Positions 8,291 through 16,860 are shown, numbered from the stretch's first letter. The stretch is DNA of 64,000 bases from Roseiarcus sp963765375 (GCA_963765375.1 CAVXVZ010000002.1:124001-188000), one strand, 5' to 3'. The notes: a model not told the origin generated them from the letters alone. Translations and numbers: made by a program.

Positions 8291-9058
8291 ATGGCCCGCA
8301 CCGATTTCCGCACCCCCCGGCTTTACGTCGAAGCGCCGCTCGCCGAGGGCGCCGAGATCAAGCTCGACCTGCAGCAGACGAACTATCTCGTTAGCGTGCT
8401 CAGGCTCGGCGCGGACGCCTCCGTGCTTCTGTTCAACGGCCGCGACGGCGAATTCGCAAGTACGCTCGCGGCGGTTTCGCGCAAGAGCGCCTCGCTCGTT
8501 GTCGGCCGGCGCACCCGGCCGCAGGAGGCGCCGCCGGACGTCGATTACCTGTTCGCACCGCTCAAGCACGCCCGCCTCGACTATATGGCGCAGAAGGCGG
8601 TCGAGATGGGGGCGCGGCGGCTCATGCCGCTCATCACCCGGCGCACCCAGATCGCGCGCGTGAACCTCGAGCGTCTGCGCGCCAACGCGATCGAAGCCTG
8701 CGAGCAATGCGGGGTGATCTGGGCGCCCGAGGTCGCCGCGCCCGAGACGCTCATAAAGACGCTGGCCCGCTGGCCGCGCGAGCGGCTCATCGTCTTCTGC
8801 GACGAGGAGGCGCCGCAGGCGAGCCCGCTCGACGAGCTCGCCGAAGTCAGCGCGGAGAATGGCGTCGGCCTCCTCGTCGGCCCCGAGGGCGGCTTCGACG
8901 ACGATGAGCGGGCGGCAATCCTCGCGGCTCCCCGGGTCCTTCGCTTGAGCCTTGGCCCCCGCATCCTGCGCGCCGATACGGCGGCGGTCGCGGCGCTGGC
9001 GCTCATTCAGGCCACGCTCGGCGATTGGCCGAAGTGGCGCCGAAGCGACAGGTTCTGA
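8291..9058 (+). CDS. rsmE: 16S rRNA (uracil1498-N3)-methyltransferase
   Basis: RsmE methylates N3 of U1498 in 16S rRNA using S-adenosylmethionine. The product is 255 residues. An N-terminal PUA-like part (PRLYVEAPL...NYLVSVLRLGADASVLLFNGRDGEF) precedes a SPOUT fold whose knot carries LLVGPEGGFDDDE and LSLGPRILRADTA, plus EACEQCGVIWAPEV. The ATG at 8291 gives MARTDFRTPRLYVE, the usual family start; an in-frame ATG at 8255 would add 12 residues. In many Hyphomicrobiales this gene precedes gshA, and here gshA follows on the opposite strand after one small gene. Confidence 0.95.
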   Translation: MARTDFRTPRLYVEAPLAEGAEIKLDLQQTNYLVSVLRLGADASVLLFNGRDGEFASTLAAVSRKSASLVVGRRTRPQEAPPDVDYLFAPLKHARLDYMAQKAVEMGARRLMPLITRRTQIARVNLERLRANAIEACEQCGVIWAPEVAAPETLIKTLARWPRERLIVFCDEEAPQASPLDELAEVSAENGVGLLVGPEGGFDDDERAAILAAPRVLRLSLGPRILRADTAAVAALALIQATLGDWPKWRRSDRF

Positions 9059-9167
9059 CTTTCGGCCCTTGCAGCGGCGCCGGCCATTTTGCCGCCACGA
9101 TCACGCTTCATTCCGGCCAACGATGATTCACCGTCAGCCCGGCATGCGGCGCGGGGTGGAAGGGTCC

Positions 9168-9536
9168 ATGAGACTCGCCTGCGCGCCGCTCCTAGCCTTT
9201 CTCATCGCCGGCCCGTCCGAGCTGGCGAGCGCCGGCGAGTTCGACCGCTCCGCCTTTCCCGCCGCGACGGCCGACCCTGCCCCTTGCGGCGGCCACGGCG
9301 CGGGGGTGGGCGTCCGCAAGGGCTCGTCCGATTGCAGGCGCATCAGCGGCTATATCGCGGCGGGCGCGCGGTTCGGCTCGGACCACGAGATCGGCGGCCG
9401 CCCTTCCCCCTTCGGCTCGCTCGACGCGCCCGAATTCGTAGGCGGCGCGCGCTCTTCCGGCGTGACGATCATCGACGCTCCCGGCGGCCACGAGCGCATT
9501 TTCCTGGCCCCGGGCCCGGCCGACGAGGCGCGCTGA
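9168..9536 (+). CDS. Small exported protein of unknown function
   Basis: 122-residue protein with a clear signal peptide (MRLACAPLLAFLIAGPSELASAGE). The mature part has two cysteines, in PAPCGGHGAG and SSDCRRISGYIAAGARFGSDH. The second stretch recalls the N-terminal DxCxxISGYV strand of rhizobial porins, but no barrel follows. It ends IDAPGGHERIFLAPGPADEAR. It sits between rsmE and gshA. I do not recognise a family. It may be a short secreted protein or a remnant related to a porin. Confidence 0.55.
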   Translation: MRLACAPLLAFLIAGPSELASAGEFDRSAFPAATADPAPCGGHGAGVGVRKGSSDCRRISGYIAAGARFGSDHEIGGRPSPFGSLDAPEFVGGARSSGVTIIDAPGGHERIFLAPGPADEAR

Positions 9537-9615
9537 AACAGGCGGCTCGCGGTCGAGACTTCCCGAACCTCCACTGTTTTGTTTCAGCAGGTCTTTGGCG
9601 CCTGTTCATTGAACG

Positions 9616-10989
9616 CTACGAGAACGCCGCCTCGTCGAAGGCGGGATCGACCGACCGGCCCCACGGGCCTTCGTAGCGCTCGATCCAATGCCGCGCCGGC
9701 TCCCGCCCGCTCGCCGCGATCGCTTCGAGCGGACGAAGCAGGATCGTCTCGTCCTCGCCGCGCGCGTCGAGCCTGCGGCGCCGCTTCAAGCCCCCGCGGG
9801 CGATGGCGAGCATGTCCGCCGCGACCGAGCGCAGCTCGCGCCCGCGCGCCTCGGCGGCGAGGCCGAGCAGCGGCGCGTCGTCGCGCAGCTTCTGCCGGTC
9901 CCCAGCGCTCCAGTCATCGATCAGGGCCTCGGCCGAGCGGAGCGCTTCGGGATCGTAGTAAAGCCCTGCCATCAGGGCCGCGAGCGCGACGATGCGCTCG
10001 GGCGGGCCGACGTCGGGACCGCGCATTTCGAGATAGCGCTTGAGCCGCACTTCCGGGAAAATCGACGATAGGTGGTTGGCCCAATCGGCCATCGTGGCGC
10101 GCTCGCCCGGCGCCTGCCTCAGCCGGCCGGCGAGCAGGTCGCGAAAGCTCGCGCCCGCAACATCCTGATAGCGGTCGCCGCGCTTCAGGAAATAGAGCGG
10201 CACGTCGAGCGCGTAGTCGACATAGCGCTCGAACCCCATGCCGGGCTCGAAGGCGAATGCGAGCATGCCGGTGCGCGCCGGATCGGTATGGCGCCAGATC
10301 TCCGATCGCGCGGAGAGGAGCCCGTTGAGCTTCCCGTCGGTGAATGGCGAATTGGCGAACAACGCGACGATCGCCGGCTGCAGCGCGAGGCCGACGCGCA
10401 TTTTCGCCACCATGTCCTTTTCACTCGTGAAATCGAGATTGACCTGCACGGTCGCGGTGCGAAACATCATGTCAAGGCCGCGGGTTCCGACCTTCGGCAT
10501 GTAGCGGGCCATGATCGCATAGCGACTCTTCGGCATCGACGGCGTCTGGGCAAGCGACCATTTGGGGCTCATGCCGAGCGTCAAGAAGCCGATGCCGAGC
10601 GGCTCGGCGACGATGCGGCAAACGGCGAGATGCCGATCGAGCTCTTCGGCGGTCAAATGCGCGTCGTCGAGCGGCGCGCCCGAGAGTTCGAACTGTCCGC
10701 CCGGCTCGAGCGAAATGGCGCCGCCGCCGTTCGGGTCGTAGAGGCCGATGAGATTGCCGTCGTCCTCGATCCGGTCCCAGCCGAGCCTCTTCTGCATGCC
10801 CTCGAGCAGCGCCCGAATGCCCCTGTCGCCGCCGTAGGGAACCGGCGAACGATCCGCGCGGTAGAATGGTATTTTTTCGTGTTCCGTGCCGATCCGGAAT
10901 GGACCGGCCGGCTTGCAACCCGCATCGAGCCAGGCGACCAGCGCGTCGCGCGACTCGACAACCTCACTATCGACGACGTCGCGAGCCAT
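9616..10989 (-). CDS. gshA: Glutamate--cysteine ligase, plant/alphaproteobacterial type
   Basis: This enzyme joins glutamate and cysteine with ATP, the first and rate-limiting step of glutathione synthesis. The product is 457 residues, as expected for the type shared by plants and alphaproteobacteria (GCS2 superfamily). Seen motifs are FRIGTEHEKIPF, the substrate and metal strand ISLEPGGQFELSGAP, MPKSRYAIMARYMP, GTRGLDMMFRTATVQVNLDF, and ANSPFTDGKLNG. The conserved tail ARHWIERYEGPWGRSVDPAFDEAAFS is present. It is intact and convergent with the small secreted gene at 9168-9536. Confidence 0.96.
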   Translation of the reverse strand: MARDVVDSEVVESRDALVAWLDAGCKPAGPFRIGTEHEKIPFYRADRSPVPYGGDRGIRALLEGMQKRLGWDRIEDDGNLIGLYDPNGGGAISLEPGGQFELSGAPLDDAHLTAEELDRHLAVCRIVAEPLGIGFLTLGMSPKWSLAQTPSMPKSRYAIMARYMPKVGTRGLDMMFRTATVQVNLDFTSEKDMVAKMRVGLALQPAIVALFANSPFTDGKLNGLLSARSEIWRHTDPARTGMLAFAFEPGMGFERYVDYALDVPLYFLKRGDRYQDVAGASFRDLLAGRLRQAPGERATMADWANHLSSIFPEVRLKRYLEMRGPDVGPPERIVALAALMAGLYYDPEALRSAEALIDDWSAGDRQKLRDDAPLLGLAAEARGRELRSVAADMLAIARGGLKRRRRLDARGEDETILLRPLEAIAASGREPARHWIERYEGPWGRSVDPAFDEAAFS

Positions 10990-11114
10990 TCAGGCGCCCA
11001 TCTCACCGGCCGGCGAACCGGCGAACCGGCTAGATAGTCGCGCCGCCCCGACAATGCAACGAAGGGCGCCAAGCGACCGGCGCCTTCAAACGCGACGCCG
11101 GCTTTCGCGCCGCC

Positions 11115-11810
11115 TTAGACCCCTGTCCCCGGCGGCGGCTGGGTGAACGATTGGGCGATCGCGCTCACCGCCGCCTGATGAGCCTGGGCGACCTGCACGC
11201 CGGAGACGAACATTGCGCTCAAGGTCGCCAACCCAGTCGCCAGCGCAGCCGTTTCGGGATTTGCCGTTGCGCGCGCTCCGCCGAATATCGAGCCGATGAG
11301 CGAGCCGATGACGCCGCCGCCCGATGCCGCCGCCGGCACAGTCGAACCGAGGCCGGCCGGAGCGGCCGCGGCGTCGGCGAGCTGGCCGAGAACGCCCGAG
11401 AGCCCCTCGTTCGCCATCGCATGCGCAAGGCCGCCCATCAGCATCGAAGCGGCTGCCGGCAGCATCGCGCGGATCGTCTCGGCGTTCACGCCCGAAGCCT
11501 CCGCGACATGACGAACGACCTCGTCGATCGCCTGCGGCGAACCGAACATTTGGCCGAGCACGGCGCCGCCAAGCCCGCTCACGTCGACGGTCTGGGAGGG
11601 ATCGGCGTATGACCCGCTGTGGGCGCCGCTCGCCAGCTCCTTGAGCACCGCGCCGATCGCGGCGGGATTGGCGGCCATCGACGTAAGCGCGGCCGAAAAC
11701 ACCGGGATCATCGCCTGGACGGCTGCCTCGGCGGCGTCCGGCGCAAGCCCGAACCGGGCGCCGAGATTGGCGACCGCCTGGCCGCTGTGCAGGATGTCGT
11801 TGAGGGTCAT
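11115..11810 (-). CDS. DUF937-like protein
   Basis: 231-residue Ala/Gly-rich protein with N-terminal MTLNDILHSGQAVANLGARFGL, a pattern typical of the DUF937 family. Helical stretches follow, such as AEAAVQAMIPVFSAAL, VLGQMFGSPQAIDEVVRHVAE and IRAMLPAAASMLMGGLAHA. A Gly-rich part (ASGGGVIGSLIGSIFGGA) precedes the C-terminus. There is no signal peptide. Its ATG overlaps the stop of the MATE gene by four bases (ATGA), so the two are probably translationally coupled. The role is unknown. Confidence 0.68.
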   Translation of the reverse strand: MTLNDILHSGQAVANLGARFGLAPDAAEAAVQAMIPVFSAALTSMAANPAAIGAVLKELASGAHSGSYADPSQTVDVSGLGGAVLGQMFGSPQAIDEVVRHVAEASGVNAETIRAMLPAAASMLMGGLAHAMANEGLSGVLGQLADAAAAPAGLGSTVPAAASGGGVIGSLIGSIFGGARATANPETAALATGLATLSAMFVSGVQVAQAHQAAVSAIAQSFTQPPPGTGV

Positions 11811-13222
11811 GGCGTCCTTGCTCCTGGCCGCTCGATCGCGGGCCGCGCCGCCGCGCGATCGCCGCCATCCACGGCCTTGGCCAGCCGCCACATCGCCACA
11901 TAGGCCGTCGCGACCGCGATGAGGCCGAAGACGGCGCAGCCGAGCGCGAAGCCGATGAGGCCGCCCCGCACTCCAGCATGACGCGCGCCAAAGGTCACGA
12001 ACGGAATCGTGCCCAGCGTCGCCCGCGCCCAGTTGAAGGCCATCGACAGCACCGGAAAGCCGAGGTTGTTGAACGCGGTGTTGGCGACGAAGAGGCAGGC
12101 CAGGAAGAGCCACGCCGAGACGCCGTAGCGGCAATAGAAGGCGACATATTGCGCGCTGTCCCCCTTGGCCTCGAAGGCCGCGATCAGCGCCGGGGCGGCG
12201 AGCGCCAGCGTCGCCCACGCGAAGAGAACGTAGCCGATCGACAGGATGAAGGAATCGGTCAGCGTCCGCTGCACCCGACCCATCAGCTTCGCGCCATAGT
12301 TCTGCCCGATGATCGGCCCGACCGATCCGGTGAGGGCGAAGATGACCCCGAACGCGACCGGCGTGACGCGGTCGATGATCGCGGAGGCGGCGATCGCCGC
12401 CTCGCCGAAATCGGAGAACACCCTGAGCGTATAGGCCGAGCTCACCGGCGCCGCCATGTTGGCCATGATCGCCGGGAAGCCGATCGCCATGATCGGGCCG
12501 AAGTCGCCGCGCGCCGCGTTGAGCTTCGGCCGAGCGACGAGGTCGTGCACGCCGACCGCCCCGCGCCAGCCGACGCCGAAGAGGATGAGGCGCGAGAAGA
12601 CCGTCGCCCAGGCCGCGCCATAGACCCCAAGTCCAAAGCCGAAGATGAGCAGCGGATCGAGAAAAGCGGTGGCGATTCCCGCCGAGAGCGTCACGTACAT
12701 CGCGCGCCTGGCGTCGCCGACGGCGCGCAATATGCCCGAAAACGCCATGCCGACCGCGAGCGGCACGTTGGCCGGGATGCTGATCGCGATGAATTTCGAG
12801 GCAACCTCCGCCGGCTCGCCGCGCGCATGCAGAAGGGTCGCGAGCGCCCAGTCGCGAAAGACGAACATCGCAGCCGCCATCGCGGCCGAGAAGATCGCAG
12901 CGATGACGAGCGAGGAAGCCGCGAGCCTGCGGGCGCGCGGCCGGTCGCCTGCGCCGAGGGCGCGCGAGACCGTCGCCGAGGCGGCGATGGTCAGGCCGAT
13001 GTTGATCGACATGGCGAAGAACGTCGTCAAGCCGACGTAGCCGACGGCGGCCTTGAACGCCTGATCGCCGAGTTTCGACACCCAGAACAGCGACAGGAGA
13101 TCGACGACGAACACCGCCATCAAGCCGATGGCGCCGGTCGCGGTCATCACCGCGACGTGGCGCATCAGCGACCCGTGGGTGAACACGGGCCGTTTGTCGC
13201 GGGCGGCCTGCGGGGCGTTCAA
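11807..13222 (-). CDS. MATE family multidrug/cation antiporter
   Basis: 471-residue inner-membrane protein with about 12 hydrophobic segments. It belongs to the MATE/NorM family, which exports cationic drugs or metabolites in exchange for sodium or protons. Family-like parts are HVAVMTATGAIGLMAVFVVDLLSLFWVSKLG, INIGLTIAASATVSRALGAGD, IPANVPLAVGMAFSGILRAVGDARRAM, and ALTGSVGPIIGQNYGAKLMGRV. The start MNAPQAARDKRPVFTHGSL was taken as the first ATG. It is followed by the DUF937-like gene with a 4-bp overlap. The substrate cannot be told from sequence. Confidence 0.92.
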   Translation of the reverse strand: MNAPQAARDKRPVFTHGSLMRHVAVMTATGAIGLMAVFVVDLLSLFWVSKLGDQAFKAAVGYVGLTTFFAMSINIGLTIAASATVSRALGAGDRPRARRLAASSLVIAAIFSAAMAAAMFVFRDWALATLLHARGEPAEVASKFIAISIPANVPLAVGMAFSGILRAVGDARRAMYVTLSAGIATAFLDPLLIFGFGLGVYGAAWATVFSRLILFGVGWRGAVGVHDLVARPKLNAARGDFGPIMAIGFPAIMANMAAPVSSAYTLRVFSDFGEAAIAASAIIDRVTPVAFGVIFALTGSVGPIIGQNYGAKLMGRVQRTLTDSFILSIGYVLFAWATLALAAPALIAAFEAKGDSAQYVAFYCRYGVSAWLFLACLFVANTAFNNLGFPVLSMAFNWARATLGTIPFVTFGARHAGVRGGLIGFALGCAVFGLIAVATAYVAMWRLAKAVDGGDRAAARPAIERPGARTP

Positions 13223-13305
13223 CGGCGCCAGTCCTGTTCGTGAGGGAAGGCGGTCTTAAAGGTTGGGGCGGGCGGAGGCTAGGGCCTCTGGGGCAAGCCC
13301 TCGGT

Positions 13306-13620
13306 TCAAAACCCGAGCGCCACGATGAACGGCCAACATGCGAGGGAGATCAGGACCAGCGAGCCGATGGTCCAAAGCGCCGCCCGCATGTCATGGCTCT
13401 GTGCGGGCGAAATGGGCGAGCCTCGAGGCGACGCAGCCGTACAGCAGCAGGCGCGCGACGGTCAGCGACGGCTCGGTGAGGATGTAGAGGAAGCCCGCGA
13501 CGAGGAAGAACGGGACGTTCTCCAGATCATTGAGCTGAATTCTCCGGATGCGGTCGACGGCCTCGTTGCGCTCGAGCTGCCTGGGGTCGTATCCGGTGGG
13601 ATTGGCGTCAGGTCCCGTCC
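13306..13620 (-). pseudogene. Truncated, deleted copy of the adjacent MAPEG gene
   Basis: Reading leftwards from about 13620, the protein DPRQLERNEAVDRIRRIQ then LNDLENVPFFLVAGFLYIL matches the intact MAPEG protein at 14554-15021 with only scattered changes. Two lesions are visible. The first 50 or so codons are absent. A deletion of about 14 bp near 13400 shifts the frame, so the copy ends HFARTEP instead of continuing. After the shift the C-terminal HDMRAALWTIGSLVL then ISLACWPFIVALGF is still readable, ending at the same stop. It is a decayed tandem paralogue about 1.2 kb from its intact relative. Confidence 0.85.
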
Positions 13621-13811
13621 GCGCCCAAGTCTCGTGCGCCGGCGAGGCGAGCGACAACGACTTCGAGAGGCATTGCGATATTGGCTGAGCCGCCGTCTGG
13701 AAGACAGACAAGCACGCGTTTTGGCTCAATTTCGATGATGCTTGTAACGCTATTGGGATTGATCGCGATCCGCTGGCCGCCCTCCTGCGAGAATATCGGA
13801 TAGGTCGCCAT
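13608..13811 (-). CDS. Small conserved-type protein, 67 aa
   Basis: 67-residue protein MATYPIFSQEGGQRIAINPN and onward (SVTSIIEIEPKRVLVCLPDGG, IAMPLEVVVARLAGA). The pattern of two beta strands, a loop around D-G-G and a final V-x-x-V helix is like short FlbD-like or hypothetical proteins of Hyphomicrobiales. The stop overlaps the region where the MAPEG remnant begins, so the MAPEG 5' end may have been lost against this gene. I cannot assign a function. The frame is intact and its amino acid composition looks like a real protein. Confidence 0.55.
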   Translation of the reverse strand: MATYPIFSQEGGQRIAINPNSVTSIIEIEPKRVLVCLPDGGSANIAMPLEVVVARLAGARDLGADGT

Positions 13812-13956
13812 CGACACCCCCCCTTGTTTCCGCCTAGCAAACGGAAGCGAATGGCGCCCACCGGCGTTGTCTATGGGGCGACTGGCGCCAACATTCGCTG
13901 AGCAGAAGTGGGCAAAATTGCCGAGCACGACCTGTCGCGCCCGGCAAGTCTCGAGA

Positions 13957-14238
13957 TTACGACGCGAAGCGAACGTTGGGCGAACCCACTACGCCGGCCT
14001 TCGCCATCGCGGCCTTCAGTTCGTCTCCGCCGAGCCAAGTACGGGCCTTCGCCACGTCGGCGACATCCTCAACGATTAGGACATCATTGGGGTCTTCGGC
14101 GCTTCGGAACACTCTGCCATTGGTGATGCCTGCCGCATGGCGGGCCTTCTCGTGGTCATCGTAACCCTTACGCCATGCAGCGTAGTCCTTGACCTTGTGG
14201 TGGATCGTCAAGTTTTCGGTTTGATGCTGCGCATTCAT
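13957..14238 (-). CDS. Antibiotic-biosynthesis-monooxygenase-like (dimeric alpha/beta barrel) protein
   Basis: 93-residue protein with LTIHHKVKDYAAWRKGYDDH, ARHAAGITNGRVFRSAEDPN, DVLIVEDVADVAKARTWLGG and ELKAAMAKAGVVGSPNVRF. This is the strand-helix pattern of small dimeric ferredoxin-fold proteins (ABM/cyclase-like). They have varied roles, and no ligand residues here decide one. Two ATGs are close together. GGAG lies eight bases before the second (14238) and only two before the first (14244), so 14238 is used. The upstream DNA is AT-rich for this window. Confidence 0.7.
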   Translation of the reverse strand: MNAQHQTENLTIHHKVKDYAAWRKGYDDHEKARHAAGITNGRVFRSAEDPNDVLIVEDVADVAKARTWLGGDELKAAMAKAGVVGSPNVRFAS

Positions 14239-14244
14239 TGTCAT

Positions 14245-14553
14245 AACTCCAAAAAGAAATAAAGTATAATTTCGAATGATCTGCATCCGAAATACATTAG
14301 ACACTTAAGGCTTTTTTTTTCGATTACAAGGCGTCGCGCCCATTTATACGAGACGATTACAGTGAATTTGCCGCCCACCACCACAAGGCAGCGAGCGACT
14401 GCCTTCGCCAGCACCCGACGCTTTGCCTCCGCACCCCTGACGATCGCGCTCACCGCGATTTTGGTAGTTTGGGCGATCCATATTTGATCGGTCCCGCAAC
14501 TTGAAGCTCGAACGCCCCTACGGGCTTTTCGCGGGCCTGAGCCAGTCGTCGGG
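14245..14553. other. 309-bp gene-free stretch
   Basis: Lies between the small alpha/beta-barrel protein and the intact MAPEG gene. It holds an AT-rich part (about 14250-14330, including a run of nine T) that may hold the promoter of the gene at 13957-14238. No coding sequence or repeat is supported here. Confidence 0.5.
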
Positions 14554-15021
14554 TCAAAACCCCAATGCGGCGACGAGCGGCCAACATGTGAGGTAGATCA
14601 GGATCAGCGAGCCGATGGTCCATAAGGTCGCCCGCAGGTCATGGGTCTGGGCGGTGAAATAGGCGGCGAAATGCGCAAGCCTCGAGGCGACATAGCCGTA
14701 GAGAAGCAGCCGCGCGGCGAGCAGCGACGGATCGGTGAGGATGTAGAGGAAGGCCGCGACGAGGAAGAACGGGACATTCTCCAGATCATTGAGCTGAATT
14801 CTCCGGATGCGGTCGACCGCATCGTTGCGCTCGAGCTGTTTCGGGTCGGGGCTCGGATTGAGCGGCGTCCTTCGCAGATCCTCCGGCGAGCGGAAGCCGC
14901 CATTCACCTGCAACATACGGACGACCGTGAGCCACGACATGCCTACGACCTTGAGGATCATCAACGTCGCCGCGATGACGTAGGTCGCAAACAGCGGGTT
15001 TTGCAGACTGAGCTTGTCCAT
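14554..15021 (-). CDS. MAPEG family membrane protein
   Basis: 155-residue membrane protein of the MAPEG family (membrane-associated proteins in eicosanoid and glutathione metabolism), which includes microsomal glutathione transferases. It has four hydrophobic segments. The most typical part is DPKQLERNDAVDRIRRIQLN, then DLENVPFFLVAAFLYIL and RLLLYGYVASRLAHFAAYF. The E-R/N-D-x-E-N pattern is the family's glutathione-binding signature. The start MDKLSLQNPLFATYVIAATL was chosen over a longer open frame upstream because the family begins at the first membrane segment. A broken paralogue lies about 1.2 kb away at 13306-13620. Confidence 0.9.
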   Translation of the reverse strand: MDKLSLQNPLFATYVIAATLMILKVVGMSWLTVVRMLQVNGGFRSPEDLRRTPLNPSPDPKQLERNDAVDRIRRIQLNDLENVPFFLVAAFLYILTDPSLLAARLLLYGYVASRLAHFAAYFTAQTHDLRATLWTIGSLILIYLTCWPLVAALGF

Positions 15022-15186
15022 GATGCTCCCCACCTCGCCAAACTGGGAATTGTTGCCCCTCGGTCCACTTTTCCCGCCGCTAAACGCGGGTCCCGCGGCG
15101 ATCATTTCATTTGACCGCCGCGGGGCGCCGATCTTATCAGATGGCGGCCCAAGGCCGCGCTTCGCCGGCAAAAGAGGGGAAACGTC

Positions 15187-15432
15187 ATGGTTCGTCAATT
15201 CGCGGTCACCGCCGTCGCTTCGTTCGCCTTGATCGCGTTCGCAGAATTGAGCGCCCTTGCCCAGGCCCAGGCCGAAGCGATGAAATATTGCAAGGCGGAT
15301 GTCGCGCGGCTTTGCCCCGGCGTCCAGATCGGCGGCGGCCGGATCATCGCCTGCCTGAAGGAACACAAGATGGAAGTCAGCGTCGGCTGCGCCAAGTTCC
15401 TGCATGCGATGAAAGCCAAGATGGGCCAGTAA
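15187..15432 (+). CDS. Small exported cysteine-rich-repeat protein
   Basis: 81-residue protein with a signal peptide (FAVTAVASFALIAFAELSALAQAQ) and four cysteines: MKYCKADVARLCPGVQIGGG, then IIACLKEHKMEVSVGCAKFL. The C-x(6)-C-x(n)-C-L-x(8-9)-C spacing matches a single unit of the cysteine-rich GLG1-type repeat found in short periplasmic proteins of alphaproteobacteria. It has a purine-rich AAAAGAGGGGAAA ahead of the ATG. No function is assigned to such proteins; metal or ligand binding is possible. Confidence 0.75.
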   Translation: MVRQFAVTAVASFALIAFAELSALAQAQAEAMKYCKADVARLCPGVQIGGGRIIACLKEHKMEVSVGCAKFLHAMKAKMGQ

Positions 15433-15699
15433 GCGGCCGTCCCGCCGACTGAGCCGGTTCCGCCGCGCGCGGGCCGGATTCCGCCGGATTTTCGCGAAAG
15501 AACGACAATTCCTTGCGATAACCAGAAGGCCCTGCTAGATTTCGCCCTTCGGCTGCCCGATCCGGCGTCGCCGCCCGAGAGGCGGCTCGCGCGTGCGGTC
15601 GGCCCGGTTTGTTCAACGACAGGGAGGAATTGGGGGGCCGCGATCCTGGAATTGAGGACCTAAGCCGTTGAAAAATCTGGATCGGCGACCCGAAAAGTC

Positions 15700-15804
15700 A
15701 TTTGGTTTTCGTTGCGGCCGATTTGGTTTTCGTTGCGAGGGATTTGGTTTTCGTTGCGGCGGATTTGGTTTCTGTTGCGGGGGATTTGGTTTTTGTTGCG
15801 CGCG
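15700..15804. repeat. 21-bp tandem repeat, five units, T-rich on + strand
   Basis: Five head-to-tail units of exactly 21 bp with consensus ATTTGGTTTTCGTTGCGG plus three variable bases. The 21-bp period keeps the frame open: it reads as LVFVAxD heptads in one plus frame, FGFRCxx in another, and NENQIxR-like heptads on the minus strand. There is no ribosome-binding site that would make any of these convincing. It directly abuts the ispH remnant and occupies the place of the missing ispH 5' end. Confidence 0.9.
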
Positions 15805-15849
15805 CGGCCGTGGCCTTGAATCGCGTCCGCCGCGCCACGAGGCTCGCGG

Positions 15850-16594
15850 ACCATGCGACCCTCGCCGTCGCCCGGCGGACCGCCGCGCCGGTCTATGTGC
15901 GCCACGAGATCGTGCACAACAAAACCGTCGTCGACGCGCTCAGGCCAAGGGCGTCATCTTCATCAAGGACCTCAGCGAGGCGCAGGCGCATTTCAAGCGC
16001 GGGCGGCGCATCATTCTCATCGGCCATGCCCGGCATCCCGAGGTGATCGGAACGATGGGACAATTGCCGCCCGGCGCGGTGACGCTGGTGAGTACGGTCA
16101 GCGAGGTCGAACGGCTCGCGCCGGTTGCCGGCGAGATCGCTTACATAACCCAGACAACGCTCTCGATCGACGACACGCGCGAGATCGTCGCCGCGCTCGA
16201 GCAGCGATTTCCGTTGATTCGCGCCCCGCCAGTCGGGGACATCTGTTATGCGACCACCAACCGCCAGGAAGCGGTGAAGGCGGTCGCGCGCAGGGTCGAA
16301 GCGGTCATCGTTGTCGGGGCCGCCAATTCGTCCAATTCGCTCCGTCTGCGCGAGGTCGCCGAGCGCGAGGGTTGCGCCGCGCAGCTCGTCGCCGATGCGC
16401 GCGCGATCGACTGGGGCGCACTGGAAGGCGTGCGGTCGGTCGCCGTCACCGCCGGAGCTTCCGCCCCGGAGGCGCTGGTCGAGCGCGTTGTCGTAGCGCT
16501 CGGCGAGCGCTTTGCGATCGCGCTCGAGACGCTGAAGACGGCCAGTGAATCCGCGGCCTTTCCACTGCCGCGGGCGCTGAGAGAGGCGGTGTGA
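15850..16594 (+). pseudogene. ispH: Decayed 4-hydroxy-3-methylbut-2-enyl diphosphate reductase (ispH) remnant
   Basis: IspH is the last enzyme of the MEP isoprenoid pathway and binds a [4Fe-4S] cluster through three cysteines. Recognisable parts are APVYVRHEIVHNKTVVDALR in one frame, then after a frameshift near 15945 KGVIFIKDLSE, RRIILIGHARHPEVIGTMGQ, ITQTTLSIDDTREIVAALEQ, VGDICYATTNRQEAVKA, VVGAANSSNSLRLREVA and SVAVTAGASAPEALVE. Three lesions are clear. The N-terminal segment with the first cysteine (FCAGVDRA in the family) is absent. About 50 residues with FSAHGV and the second cysteine (DATCPLV) are deleted between DLSE and RRIIL. The frame is shifted. Only the third cluster cysteine remains. 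It cannot be functional, so an intact ispH must lie elsewhere. Confidence 0.9.
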
Positions 16595-16737
16595 CGCGGG
16601 AAGCCGCTCTTGCGCGACGCGTCGATCTTTGCTGTTTTGTGTCTTGCGCGAGGGCGGGACGCGCATCCGGGCGGATCGTTGACGGCCATCCGGTTGGCGT
16701 CGCGGCTTTTTCCCTTATCAGAGGATCCACTTTGAGC

Positions 16738-16860
16738 ATGAATTCCGCCGGTTTGACCGGGGCGGCGACTCTCGCCGGCGCGAGCACGGCCGACGCAACC
16801 GCTAACGATTCTACGCGCCTCGCGCTCGCCAGGCTGCTCGGACCGATGAGCGCCCGATGA
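16738..16860 (+). CDS. Possible 40-aa leader ORF coupled to the quinoprotein gene
   Basis: Short frame MNSAGLTGAATLAGASTADA to GPMSAR, 40 residues, whose TGA overlaps the ATG of the dehydrogenase gene (ATGATGA arrangement). It has no recognisable motif and is Ala/Thr-rich. The overlap would allow translational coupling. It could equally be a chance frame in the leader of the downstream gene. Confidence 0.25.
   Translation: MNSAGLTGAATLAGASTADATANDSTRLALARLLGPMSAR

Noticed and set aside
11978..13243. Plus-strand frame of 421 codons opposite the MATE gene
   Set aside because: Arg/Asp/Glu-rich low-complexity protein without motifs; the opposite strand encodes an intact MATE transporter.
13258..13325. 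tRNA-like segment with GGTTCAAAACCC
   Set aside because: The T-arm-like stretch is the 3' end of the MAPEG remnant (codons for ALGF and stop). No cloverleaf can be drawn around it, and the intact MAPEG copy has the same sequence.
15700..15804. Possible CRISPR array
   Set aside because: The units abut with no spacers of unique sequence and have a period of only 21 bp. No cas genes are present.
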